From contig JAJAZK010000434.1 in assembly GCA_026785765.1 (NCBI GenBank), forward strand, positions 1 to 18,544: DNA of 18,544 nt. Direction: 5' to 3'. The position numbers and the translations under genes are program-made. The DNA is from Rhodoferax sp. (GTDB lineage: Bacteria > Pseudomonadota > Gammaproteobacteria > Burkholderiales > Burkholderiaceae_C). Shown here piece after piece: positions 1 through 9,166 of this stretch (position 1 is its first letter; each line of letters begins with the position of its first letter). The notes under the pieces were generated by a model, which was not told the origin of the DNA, ran no database searches, and saw nothing but the letters and a program-made list of their open reading frames with translations.

Positions 1-2
1 GC

Positions 3-2435
3 AATCCGGTGCAGTTTCAGGGCCAGGCGACGGTGGGTACCGACGCGCCGCTCAAGTTCAGCGGCAGTGGCGCGGACCTTGCCGCGACGGTGCAGCTGTC
101 GGTAGCAGGCCTGCCACTGGGTGTCGCCGCCCCTTACCTGGCTCAATTCCTGCAGCCAAGCCTGCGCGGGAAGCTCAGCGCCGATCTTGAATTCGGCTGG
201 AAGGCGCCGGATGCGCAGTTGTTGGTGGAGTCTCTCGTCCTCAGTGATCTGGTGTTGGCGGATGCGACCGCGCCGGCCAAGGAGGAGCTTGCGTCAATCA
301 AACGTGTCAGCCTGTCCAAGGGCCGTATTGATCTGGCGCGCCAGACTGTCGCGTTCGGCAAACTTGGCATTGAGCAACCCAAGGTGGCGCTGCTGCGCGG
401 CGCCGACCGACGCTTCATGTTCGAGAGTTGGATCAACGCAAATGGCCACGGGAAGGCCGCCAACCCGAAACCTGCAGTGGCCCAAAACGCCCAAGTCACA
501 GCCCCGTGGTCGGTTGTGGTCAGTGATTTCGTGCTGGACGGGGGCACGATCGGATTTGAAGACCAGGCCTTGTCCAAGACGGTCGCTTTCGAACTGCGCG
601 CACTCAAGCTGCAGGCCAGGGATGCAAGCCGGGAGGGCAAAGGCGGCGTCCCGCTGCAGGTCTCGGCGCGCCTGCATAGTGCGCGCAACGAGCCGGGACT
701 GCTGGACTGTAGAGGGAGCGTGCAACTGGCCCCATTGCTGGTCCAGGGCAATGTGACGCTTACCCAGATTCCGGTGCATCTGTTCGAACCCTATTTCGGC
801 GGCGGCCTGAATATCGAGTTGTTGCGGGCCGACGCCAGCTTCAAAGGCGAGCTGCGGTATGCCGACGGCGCTACCGGCCCGACGGTGAAACTGACGGGCG
901 ACTCGGCGCTGGAGGAGTTTCGCGCGAACACCCTGGGCTCCGGTGCCGCCGGACTGCAATTGGCCGAGGAATTGCTGACCTGGAAGGCGCTGAGCCTGCG
1001 CGGCATTGATCTGGCGCTCATGCCGGGCGCTGCGACCGTGTTGTCGGTCAAGGAAACCGCGCTGAGCGATTTTTTTGCCCACGTGATTGTTTTCCCGGAC
1101 GGGCGCATCAACCTGCAAAACCTGGTCAAGCCGGACAACCCGACCGAGGTTGCTGCGCCAGCAGTGGCGGCCAGCGCAGCAGCGGCCGCGACCCGCAGCG
1201 TGGCTGCCGGCCCGGCCCCAGTGATCAACATCGGGCCGGTCAGCCTGATCAATGGCAAGGTGTTTTTCTCGGACCGTTTTGTAACGCCAAACTATTTTGC
1301 CAATCTCCGCGAACTCGGCGGCAAGCTGAGTGCCTTCTCGTCGCAGGCCGGTCCGGGACCGACTCAGTTGGCCGCCGTGGAGTTGCGTGGCCGGGCCGAG
1401 GGTACGGCAGCGCTGGAGATTCTGGGCAAACTCAATCCGCTTGCCAAACCGCTGGCGCTGGATATCAAGGGCATCGTGCGCGATCTGGAGTTGGCGCCGC
1501 TGTCGCCGTACTCGATCAAATTTGCCGGGCACGGCATTGAACGCGGCAAGCTCAGTGTGGACGTGGCGTATCTGGTGTTACCCGACGGCCAGTTGACCGC
1601 CAGTAACAAACTGGTGCTGAACCAGTTGACGTTTGGCGACAAGGTTGACGGCGCCCCGGCCAGTCTGCCGGTGAAACTGGCAGTGGCGCTGCTGGCCGAC
1701 CGCAACGGGGTGATTGACATCAACCTGCCCATCAGCGGCTCCCTCAATGACCCGCAGTTCAGCCTGGGGCCGATTATTTTCAAAGTAATTGTCAATTTGG
1801 TCGTCAAAGCCATCACGGCGCCGTTCAGCCTGCTGGCAAGTGCCTTTGGCGGTGGTGGTGACGAACTCGGCATGGTCGCATTCGCGCCTGGGTCGGCCGT
1901 GTTGCAGCAAGAAGGCAAGGCCGGACTCGACAAGGTGGTCAAGGCGCTGACCGACCGGCCGGCGCTGAAGATGACGGTGGTCGGAACCGCCAGTCTGGAC
2001 GCGGAGCGCGAGGCGTTCAAGCAGGAGCGACTGCGGGCCTTGTTGCTGGTGGAGAAGCGCCGCGGCCTGGTCAGCGCGAGTAGTGTCGCGACGGCCAACA
2101 CGGCGGGAGCTTTGAACGCGGTCAGCGTGTCGGATGCGGAGAAGCCGGCGTTGCTGATAGAGGTTTACAAACGCGCTGATATCAGCAAGCCGCGCAACCT
2201 GGCCGGCATCGCCACGGACATCCCCGACTCCGAGATGGAGCAGTTGCTGCTGGCGAATATCCCGGTCTCCGAGGACGCGATGCGTGAGCTCGCATTGCAG
2301 CGTGGTGTGGTGGTGAAGGACTATCTTGCCTCGCGCCAATTGCCGGTCGAGCGCCTGTTTCTGGGCGCTGCGAAGCCGGTAGCATCCGACCCGAAGTGGA
2401 CAGAGAGTGCCGAGTTGACCCTGGCCAGTAACTAG
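3..2435 (+). CDS. DUF748 family (AsmA-like) envelope protein, 5' end outside window
   Basis: The reading frame is open from the first bases of the window, so the GTG at 9 is almost certainly internal and the N-terminus lies upstream; 808 residues are visible from that GTG and full-length relatives are usually over 1000. The repeated beta-rich segments with conserved stretches such as INGKVFFSDRFVTPNYFANL (about residues 412-431) and GVIDINLPISGSLNDPQFSL (about 568-587), followed by a glycine-rich GGGGDEL, match DUF748, a relative of AsmA/TamB proteins of the inner membrane and periplasm. The C-terminal 200 residues (FAPGSAVL onward) resemble the tail usual in this family. A role in envelope lipid homeostasis is inferred from the family only. 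Ends with TAG about 105 bp before the DUF349 gene on the same strand. Confidence 0.85.
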   Translation, partial: NPVQFQGQATVGTDAPLKFSGSGADLAATVQLSVAGLPLGVAAPYLAQFLQPSLRGKLSADLEFGWKAPDAQLLVESLVLSDLVLADATAPAKEELASIKRVSLSKGRIDLARQTVAFGKLGIEQPKVALLRGADRRFMFESWINANGHGKAANPKPAVAQNAQVTAPWSVVVSDFVLDGGTIGFEDQALSKTVAFELRALKLQARDASREGKGGVPLQVSARLHSARNEPGLLDCRGSVQLAPLLVQGNVTLTQIPVHLFEPYFGGGLNIELLRADASFKGELRYADGATGPTVKLTGDSALEEFRANTLGSGAAGLQLAEELLTWKALSLRGIDLALMPGAATVLSVKETALSDFFAHVIVFPDGRINLQNLVKPDNPTEVAAPAVAASAAAAATRSVAAGPAPVINIGPVSLINGKVFFSDRFVTPNYFANLRELGGKLSAFSSQAGPGPTQLAAVELRGRAEGTAALEILGKLNPLAKPLALDIKGIVRDLELAPLSPYSIKFAGHGIERGKLSVDVAYLVLPDGQLTASNKLVLNQLTFGDKVDGAPASLPVKLAVALLADRNGVIDINLPISGSLNDPQFSLGPIIFKVIVNLVVKAITAPFSLLASAFGGGGDELGMVAFAPGSAVLQQEGKAGLDKVVKALTDRPALKMTVVGTASLDAEREAFKQERLRALLLVEKRRGLVSASSVATANTAGALNAVSVSDAEKPALLIEVYKRADISKPRNLAGIATDIPDSEMEQLLLANIPVSEDAMRELALQRGVVVKDYLASRQLPVERLFLGAAKPVASDPKWTESAELTLASN

Positions 2436-2539
2436 CCGACCACATGTAAATAGTCACGCCAACAGGCAGAGATCGCCCATTCGCGGCGAAAATGTCCGGC
2501 TACCCGAACCAACCGGCCACGCACTGGCCTGCCTCGACG

Positions 2540-5201
2540 ATGAACGCCTCCCATAAGAACAACGACTTGCGCCAACTCGACGAGCTGACCGGAGGTGCCT
2601 TTCTGGCCCCGACCTCGGGCGAACGCACGACCCGTATCCGCGCCTGGCTTGGCAGCAACCCACCACCAGAGCAGTTGCAGGAGGTGTTTCGCGAACTTGG
2701 CGCACGGGACAAGGGTGCAGCAAGGCCGGTGCGGGACCGCCTGGACGAGTTGCGTCGCGCCAAGGGGCAGGAGGCGCTGGCAGCCGAATGGGCGACCAGG
2801 GCGCAGGGTTTGCTGGACGTGGTCCAAACTCAATATTGCCGACGGGCTGGCCTGGCAACGCGACGCCGCGAAAGCCGGGGCGCCGCTGAGCCGGGAGCCG
2901 CTGCTGACGCTCAAGGCCCAATTGGCTGATCGGGTGCGGGTGGTGGAAGACCTGCAGCACCGGGTGCAGGTACAGCGTGAGGCCGCCGTTTTGCTGGCGC
3001 AGCGCATCGAGGTGTTGTCCACCAAACCCTGGCTAATTGCGCAGACCGCCAGCGAAGGTCTGCAGGCTGACGTGGCGCATTGGCAGCAACAGGCTGGGGA
3101 GTTGCTTGCGGACGCCAACTGGCCCAGCGTCGACTTGAAGTTTCCCCCGTTGCTGGACGCCTCGCGCGGGCAATTACTGGCAGTGTGGGAGGCATTTCGG
3201 GGCGCGCTTGCACAGGCGGCGGCGGCGGCAGCCAACCCGGCAGCGGCGTTGCCGACGGTCCCGATGTGGGCCGATGAGTTGCGCGCAGTTCGTGGTGTGG
3301 CCATCGAGGCAGCGCCGCGACAGGTAAAACCCAGAATCGATCCGGAGCTGCGCCGCCAGGCCAACGAGCAGGTGCGCGGCGTGTTGGACAAGCTCGAGGC
3401 AGAGATTGCCCAGGGCCACGGCAAGGCCAGCGCTGGCGCTGCAAATGCCTTGCGCAGTGCGCTCAAGGACCACGGCCGGGCTATCGACGACAGCTTGGAG
3501 AACCAGGCGCACGCGGCCCTGGCTGCCGCCGGTGAACTGGAGGCCTGGCAACGCTGGCGCGCTGACCAGTTGCGTGGCGAACTCGTGGCGCGCGCAGAAG
3601 GGCTGCTAAAGCGCCCCGAAGGGCAGGCCATTGGCGGGCGCAAGATGCAGGAGAACCTGCGCGGCCTGCGTGAGCAATGGAAACAGACTGATCTCGGTGG
3701 GGCACCCAACCACGCCATGTGGAAACGCTTTGACGAAGCCTGCAATCTGGCGCACAAGGTGGTTGAAGCATGGGTGGACAGAGTTCGCAGCGAGGCGGCG
3801 GAACATCGTACGCAGCGCCTTGCCCTGATCGACGAGGTCAAGGCCTGGGCTGGCGCCAACCGGATTGCGCTGGACGATGACTGGCGTGGTTTTAGCCGCC
3901 TGCTGTACGGATTTGGCGACCGCTGGCGCGATGCCGGGCATATCAATGAGAAAGCGTTTGCCGAGTTGCAGCCGCTGTGGGATGCGGCGATTGCCGAGGC
4001 GGCAGCGCCGCTGGAGGCATTGCAACAGCAGAGTCTGTTGCGCCGCCAGGGCATGATTGCCGAGGCAGCGGCGCTGGGTGAGGTTCCGGTGTTGCGGGTG
4101 GACGCCGTCAAGGCGCTGCAACAGCGTTGGCAGGCGGAGGCGCAGGCGGTTCCCATGGAGCGACGCGCTGAACAAAAGCTGTGGGACAGTTTTCGCCAGC
4201 CGATCGACCAGGCTTTCGAGCGCAAGTCTGCCGAGCGCGATCAGGCCGAGGCGGCGCTGGGCGAACACGATCGTACGGTGCTGGAAGCGGCAAAGGCGCT
4301 GGAGCAGGCCAACGCCAGCAGCGACGCGCAGCGCATCCGGCTGGCGATGGCAGCGCTGGATGCCGCCTTGCGCGGGCAGGCCGTTGCCCAAGGGCAAGTG
4401 CATGCTGCGGCTGCAGCAGCGCCACCCGCCGTGCCCGCCGCAGCCGCACCCGACCACGTTGTTCCAGTGGCCTCTGACGACAACGCCGCAGCGGGCGCTG
4501 CGGTGACGGCGGGCGCGGTAGCGCCTGCCAAGCCAGCATCTGCGCCAAAACCGGTGGTGGCCATGCGTGGCGACGACCGTCCTGGCATGCGCAAGTCCGA
4601 GCCAGCGCCGGCACCGGGACGGGGCGGCAAGTTTGGTGATCGCCGCGATGGGGGCAGGCCGGGTCAGACCGGTGCGCCAGGGCGCGGCTTTGAGCGTCCG
4701 CAGCGCGGCGAGCATGCAGCGCGCGCTGACATGCCGATGCAACCGCGCCTTGGGGATGCCGCATTTCGGGCGCAGCGCGACGCGCTCGAGCGCGCACAAC
4801 TGGCCCTGCGCAAGCTGGCCAGCCATGCCCACGGCGAAGCGCTCACCCAACTGCTGCTGGCCTGGGAGCGGCGCGACGCCGCGTTGCTGCCCAATGTGCA
4901 GGATCTGGGCGCGCGGGTTGGCTCCGTCGGTCGCGCCGCCTGGCTGCAGTCGTTGGCGGGCGCGTCAGCGGCCGATGCCGGTGTCGCCTTGCTGCGGCTG
5001 GAGACGGCAGCCGAGGTGCCGACACCAGCGCAACACCTGGAGGCACGCCGCGCCTACCAGTTGCAGCTGCTGACACGCCGCAACGACCCGACACCGGTGC
5101 AGACCTGGGTCAAGGACGTCGGCAGCGTGTTGGCAAGCCCCTTTGACTCTGATGCGCAGAATCGCCTGCGCAATACGCTCAAGATGCTGCTCAAGCCCTG
5201 A
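2540..5201 (+). CDS. DUF349 domain protein, reading frame broken near 2821
   Basis: The protein is read in two frames. The N-terminus starts at ATG 2540 (MNASHKNNDLRQLDELTGGA) and runs in frame 2 to about GAC GTG at 2816-2821. The rest, from TCC AAA CTC AAT ATT GCC at 2823, is in frame 3 to the TGA at 5199-5201. Removing one G of 2821/2822 joins them as LLDV-SKLNIADGLAWQRDA, giving about 886 residues. Helical, alanine-rich DUF349 segments lie around 3560-3800 (KMQENLRGLREQWKQTDLGG) and 4060-4260 (VKALQQRWQAEAQ). Then come an Ala/Pro linker and an Arg/Gly-rich stretch (about 4570-4740), and a helical C-terminus. The function of DUF349 proteins is not settled; they are probably cytoplasmic coiled proteins. 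A start at ATG 2492 is possible but lacks a better ribosome site. A start at 2595 in frame 3 would discard the conserved N-terminus. Either an assembly error or a real mutation. Confidence 0.8.
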
Positions 5202-5324
5202 GCAAGCGTTGCCGGGTCGGCTGGCGGCTTGAATCTGGGCCGCTGACTCATCCACGGCCACAATCCCCGGCACAATGGGCGCTGCGCGGCGGGCGGCCGC
5301 GTCACTCGAACAGAGAGGCAAAAC

Positions 5325-6947
5325 GTGGACTCCATGGAAGACCTGCTGCGCCGACTGGAGCAGCTCAATGTGATCGGAGCGTCGCTGTCAAAGGAGCGCG
5401 ACATCACGCGGCTGCTGGAGAGCATCTTGCTGGCGGCCAAGGCGATCACCAATGCAGACGGTGGAACGCTGTACCGCATGCTCGACGACCAGACCGCCTT
5501 GCGCTTCGAAATCCTGCGCACCGATTCCCTGCGCATAGCCATGGGCGGTACCTCCGGAAACCCGATCAGTTTTCCCAACCTCCCGCTACACGACGAAGCC
5601 GGCGCGCCAAATGATTCGCTGGTGTCGGTGTATGCGGCGATCCACCACCAGACGGTGAATATTGCAGACGCCTACGATGCGCCGAGTTTCGATTTCTCCG
5701 GAACGCGCCGCTTTGACGAGCGTACCGGTTATCGCTCGAAGTCCTTCCTGGCTGTGCCCATGCGCAACCATGAAGGCGAGGTCATAGGCGTCCTGCAACT
5801 GATCAATGCCCGCTTGCCGGGCAGCACCGAGGTGGTGAGTTTTTCCACGTCCGACCAGAGTCTGGTGGAATCGCTGGCCTCGCAGGCGGCGATTGCGCTG
5901 ACAAACCGGCTGCTGATCACGCAGCTTGAAGAGCTGTTCGAATCCTTCATCAACCTGATCAACCTGGCGATTGACGAAAAGTCGCATTACACCGGCGGGC
6001 ATTGCCAGCGAGTGCCGGCGCTGACGATGCTGTTGGCGGAGGCCGTCAACAACACTTCGGAGGGCCCGCTTGCGTCCTTCACGATGGACGACCGGGACCG
6101 CTACGAACTCAAGATTGCCGGTCTGTTGCACGATTGTGGCAAGGTAACGACCCCCGTGCATGTGGTGGACAAGGCGACCAAGCTGCAGACCCTGTTCGAC
6201 CGCATCGGCTTGATCGACACCCGCTTCGAGGTGCTCAAGCGGGACGCCGAAATTGCGGCGCTGCGCCGCCAACTGGAACTGCGCAGCAAGGTGAACCTGG
6301 ACGCCGAAGCCGCCATCTGGTCTGACTACCGTGTGGCCCTCAATGCGCTGGAAGAGGACAAGGCGTTCCTGCGCGCCACCAATGCTGGGGCCGAAAAGAC
6401 GGAGGACTGGGCGATCGTACGCGTGCGCGCCATCGCCGGCTCGCGCGTGTGGCGCAACGTGGATGGTGTGGAGACCGAGTTTCTGACCTCCGACGAACTC
6501 GAGAACCTGACCATCCGCGCCGGAACACTTACACAAACCGAACGCAATACCATCAATCACCACATCGTGGCCACCATCAAGATGCTGGAGAAGCTGCCCT
6601 GGCCAAAACACCTGCGCAAGGTGCCGGAGTACGCCGGTGGTCACCATGAACGCATGGACGGCAAGGGTTACCCCAAAGGCCTGACGCGCGACCAGATGTC
6701 GGTGCAGGCGCGGGTCATGGGTATTGCCGATATCTTTGAGGCGCTGACCGCCAGTGACCGCCCTTACAAGCCCGGCATGAAGCTGTCGCAGGCAATGGGC
6801 ATCATGCACCGCTTCAAGATAAACGGGCATATCGACCCGGACCTGTTTGACGTATTCGTCAAGGAACAAGTGTATTTGCGTTACGCCGAGCAGTTCCTGG
6901 ACCCGTGGCAGATCGATGCAATCAGTCTGCCGACCCTGGCGGGTTGA
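5325..6947 (+). CDS. GAF + HD-GYP domain protein, predicted c-di-GMP phosphodiesterase
   Basis: 540 residues. The GTG start at 5325 is preferred over ATG 5334 because AGAGAGG (5312-5318) sits 6 bases upstream of it. Residues about 20-205 form a GAF sensory domain (YRSKSFLAVPMRNHEGEVIG). The HD-GYP hydrolase follows: H226 (HCQRV), H269-D270 (LLHDCGK), H412-H413, H440-H441 in HHERMDGKGYP (440-450) and D469 (ADIFEALTASDRPY). All expected metal ligands and the GYP signature are present, so activity on cyclic di-GMP is likely from family knowledge. No membrane segment is seen; it is probably cytosolic, with the GAF domain binding an unknown ligand. The catalytic domain is odd: about 100 extra residues sit between HDCGK and GTLTQTERNTINHH. 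It stands alone on this strand and its last 26 bp overlap the end of mtfA on the other strand. Confidence 0.9.
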   Translation: MDSMEDLLRRLEQLNVIGASLSKERDITRLLESILLAAKAITNADGGTLYRMLDDQTALRFEILRTDSLRIAMGGTSGNPISFPNLPLHDEAGAPNDSLVSVYAAIHHQTVNIADAYDAPSFDFSGTRRFDERTGYRSKSFLAVPMRNHEGEVIGVLQLINARLPGSTEVVSFSTSDQSLVESLASQAAIALTNRLLITQLEELFESFINLINLAIDEKSHYTGGHCQRVPALTMLLAEAVNNTSEGPLASFTMDDRDRYELKIAGLLHDCGKVTTPVHVVDKATKLQTLFDRIGLIDTRFEVLKRDAEIAALRRQLELRSKVNLDAEAAIWSDYRVALNALEEDKAFLRATNAGAEKTEDWAIVRVRAIAGSRVWRNVDGVETEFLTSDELENLTIRAGTLTQTERNTINHHIVATIKMLEKLPWPKHLRKVPEYAGGHHERMDGKGYPKGLTRDQMSVQARVMGIADIFEALTASDRPYKPGMKLSQAMGIMHRFKINGHIDPDLFDVFVKEQVYLRYAEQFLDPWQIDAISLPTLAG

Positions 6948-7743
6948 AGAAGGCATCGAACAGCAAGGTCAGTTGCGCGAACTCCGCATTGAAACGCGGC
7001 CGGTTGACGAAGTAGGCTTCGCTCGATACTGCAAAAAACTCCCCGTGTGATGTGGCGCCATAGGCGTCAAGCCACACCGGCGCGCCGCCAAAACGCTCGG
7101 CCAGACTGAGCCGGTCCGAAAAGTCCCGGTAGGCCCTATGCAGTGTGTCCTGCCACAGGCGACGTGCCGCGGCGGCGCTACCCGCACCCATGAAGCCGGC
7201 GGGCAAGGGCGGGCAGCCGTCGGCCGCGCCATCACACAGGTCGATCTTGTGCACAAACTCATGGATCACCACGTTGTAGCCGTCGGCTGCAGACTGTCCC
7301 GCACCGGCGACGTCCTGCCAGCTCAACATCACCGGGCCTTGGTGCATGGCCTCACCGCGGATCTCCTCGTGGTATTGGTGCACTACGCCGTTATCGTCAA
7401 TCGTCTCGCGCTTGGCCCGGACGGTACCTGGATACACCACGATCCCGACGAAGTCGCCGTACCAGTCCAGGCCACGTCGCGGCGCCGTGATGCCGAGCAC
7501 GGGCAAACAGGCCTGGGCGGCGATGGCCACCGCCATCGTGTCGGTAATGGCCAATCCGGCTGCGCCGTGAAACTCCTTGCCAGCCAGAAACTGTTGTGCC
7601 AGCGCCCGCAGTTCCAGGGACTGGGTAGAGGGGCTGCGCGGCAAGAATGGGAACTCAAGCAGCGCCTGTTGCCACAACACTTCGCCAATGGCTGGCGGAG
7701 GTCTTTGCAGGCGCGCGCGCAGGCGGCCCAGCCACCGGTTCAC
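6922..7743 (-). CDS. mtfA: MtfA-like zinc metallopeptidase (M90 family)
   Basis: 273 residues, the usual size for MtfA. The zinc motif HEFVH is at residues 161-165 and a downstream glutamate pair, E235 and E242 in GEFFAVSSEAYF, supplies the expected third ligand region. The segment WYGDFVGIVVYPG (94-106) is also typical. In E. coli, MtfA is a cytosolic aminopeptidase that binds the glucose regulator Mlc; whether Mlc exists here cannot be seen, so the regulatory role is uncertain while the peptidase family is clear. The ATG at 7741-7743 overlaps the lpxH stop by 4 bp (ATGA), which implies translational coupling at the end of a five-gene set. The TGA at 6922-6924 lies inside the convergent HD-GYP gene. 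Confidence 0.9.
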   Translation of the reverse strand: MNRWLGRLRARLQRPPPAIGEVLWQQALLEFPFLPRSPSTQSLELRALAQQFLAGKEFHGAAGLAITDTMAVAIAAQACLPVLGITAPRRGLDWYGDFVGIVVYPGTVRAKRETIDDNGVVHQYHEEIRGEAMHQGPVMLSWQDVAGAGQSAADGYNVVIHEFVHKIDLCDGAADGCPPLPAGFMGAGSAAAARRLWQDTLHRAYRDFSDRLSLAERFGGAPVWLDAYGATSHGEFFAVSSEAYFVNRPRFNAEFAQLTLLFDAFFNPPGSAD

Positions 7744-8609
7744 GTGGGCGCCTCGGGGTGTCCCGACCGTTCCGGCGCGATCCGGCTGAACACGGCGGCC
7801 TTGCCCGGACGCGGCAACTCCAGGCGCAACACCTGGGCGCGAGGCGGCGAGGCGGCCCCGTCCCAGTCGCTCAGCACAATGCGCTGCAGGCCGCCGCCCA
7901 GGTCATGGTCCTGCGGCCGGTGGGTGTGGCCATGCAGCAAGACCGTGCTTTGGGTCGCACCAAGCCACTGGCGGGCGCCGTCGGAGTCCACGTCGAACCA
8001 CCGCACCTGTGCCGCCTTGCGCGACTCGCTGCGCTGTCGCAGTTCGCGTGCGATGGCGCGGCGTTGCTCCAGCGTTTGCGCCAGGAACTGTTGCGTCCAC
8101 GCCGGGCTGCGCACCAAAAGGCGAAACTGCATGTAGTCCGTATCGTCCCAACACAGGGCATCACCATGCGCCAGCAGCCAGCGTTCGTCGCCAAATTCCA
8201 GCACACAGGGGTCGGACAACAACTGCACACCGCAGCGGTGCAAAAACTGGGTACCAATGAGGAAGTCCCGGTTGCCGTGCATGAAAAACACGCGGCAGCG
8301 CTGGGTGGTTCGCGCCAGCACCGAGGCGACCGTTGTTTCGAATGGCACCTGCGGCGCGTCATTGGGCAGTGGCCCTGTCGCCAGTGCGTCGTCGCCGACC
8401 CAGACCTCGAACAAGTCGCCGAGTATGAATATAGCGTCCGCACAGGTCTGCGCCATATAACGGCTCCAGGTCACCAGCGTGGCGCTATCCTGCTCCTGCA
8501 GATGCAAGTCGGAGATGAAGTCCACGCGCTGCCAGGAGAGCGGCACAACCAGCCTTTGTGGCTGTGGTGGGGCGGCGTGCGCCGCCCGGGCGGATTTGGC
8601 GTTCACCAT
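7740..8609 (-). CDS. lpxH: UDP-2,3-diacylglucosamine diphosphatase LpxH
   Basis: 289-residue metallophosphoesterase that removes UMP from UDP-2,3-diacylglucosamine to give lipid X, the fourth step of lipid A synthesis, at the cytoplasmic face of the inner membrane. The metal motifs are all present and in order: SDLHL (D34, H36), GDLFEVWVGDD (D65), GNRDF (N113-R114-D115), AHGD (H148) and HGHTHRP (H226, H228). GDLFEVWVGDD and RDF are diagnostic of LpxH within the family. The N-terminus is about 20 residues longer than usual before VVPLSWQRVDFISDLHL. A GTG at residue 22 is an alternative start, though AGGA about 11 bases before ATG 8607-8609 supports the longer form. It lies 47 bp after ppiB and overlaps mtfA by 4 bp. 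Confidence 0.93.
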   Translation of the reverse strand: MVNAKSARAAHAAPPQPQRLVVPLSWQRVDFISDLHLQEQDSATLVTWSRYMAQTCADAIFILGDLFEVWVGDDALATGPLPNDAPQVPFETTVASVLARTTQRCRVFFMHGNRDFLIGTQFLHRCGVQLLSDPCVLEFGDERWLLAHGDALCWDDTDYMQFRLLVRSPAWTQQFLAQTLEQRRAIARELRQRSESRKAAQVRWFDVDSDGARQWLGATQSTVLLHGHTHRPQDHDLGGGLQRIVLSDWDGAASPPRAQVLRLELPRPGKAAVFSRIAPERSGHPEAPT

Positions 8610-8656
8610 GCGGGGTTGTCCTGCTGCCAGCAGCCGCGCGGCAATTCGCCGACGCG

Positions 8657-9163
8657 TTACAGGGCGACGGCCTTTTCGATCACCACATCGTCGACCGGCA
8701 CGTCGTCGTGAAAGCCCTTGCGCCCGGTCGCGACCGCCTTGATGCGGTCAACGATCTCGGTCCCCGAGACGACCCGCCCGAACACCGCGTAGCCCCAGCC
8801 TTGCGCGTCGGGCGCGCTGTGGTTGAGGAATCCGTTGTTGGCCACGTTGATGAAGAACTGGGCGGTGGCGGAGTGGGGATCGTTGGTGCGCGCCATCGCC
8901 ACCGTGTACTGCTGGTTCTTCAGGCCATTATTAGCTTCGTTGTTTATCGGTGTGCCGCTGCGTTTTTCTTTCATGCCGGGCTCAAAACCACCGCCTTGCA
9001 CCATGAAGCCGGGAATGACGCGGTGGAAGACGGTGTTGTTGTAGTGGCCCTGGTTTACATAGTCCAGAAAGTTGGCGGCGGATTTCGGCGCCTTGTCGGC
9101 GTCGAGTTCGAGTGTGATGACACCGTATTTGTGGATATGAAGTTCGACTTGCGGGTTTGCCAT
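8657..9163 (-). CDS. ppiB: Cytoplasmic peptidyl-prolyl isomerase B (cyclophilin)
   Basis: 168 residues, a complete single-domain cyclophilin that speeds cis-trans isomerisation of X-Pro bonds during folding. The active-site signature FHRVIPGFMVQGGG begins at residue 46 with catalytic Arg at 48, followed by MARTNDPHSATAQFFINV (90-107) and GWGYAVFGRVVSG. No signal peptide is present, so it should act in the cytoplasm, unlike its upstream neighbour. The start lies 3 bp after the ppiA stop, with GGTGA inside the end of ppiA as the only ribosome-site candidate, so translation is probably coupled to ppiA. It looks like a tandem duplicate of the ppiA mature domain. Confidence 0.95.
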   Translation of the reverse strand: MANPQVELHIHKYGVITLELDADKAPKSAANFLDYVNQGHYNNTVFHRVIPGFMVQGGGFEPGMKEKRSGTPINNEANNGLKNQQYTVAMARTNDPHSATAQFFINVANNGFLNHSAPDAQGWGYAVFGRVVSGTEIVDRIKAVATGRKGFHDDVPVDDVVIEKAVAL

Positions 9164-9166
9164 GAT

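Noticed and set aside
2595..2822. Upstream part of the long frame-3 ORF as the DUF349 N-terminus
   Set aside because: The frame-2 sequence here matches the family-like N-terminus (LDELTGGAFLAPTSGERTTR), while frame 3 reads as arginine/proline-rich noise until about 2823.
2432..4225. 597-residue minus-strand ORF
   Set aside because: Serine/alanine/arginine-rich shadow of the DUF349 gene, produced by high GC at third positions; no domain recognised.
5586..6956. 456-residue minus-strand ORF
   Set aside because: Shadow of the HD-GYP gene; its His/Arg/Gln-rich composition is typical of antisense reading, and the plus strand carries all catalytic motifs.
7138..8136. 332-residue plus-strand ORF across mtfA and lpxH
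   Set aside because: Crosses two real genes on the other strand with intact metal motifs; composition typical of a shadow.
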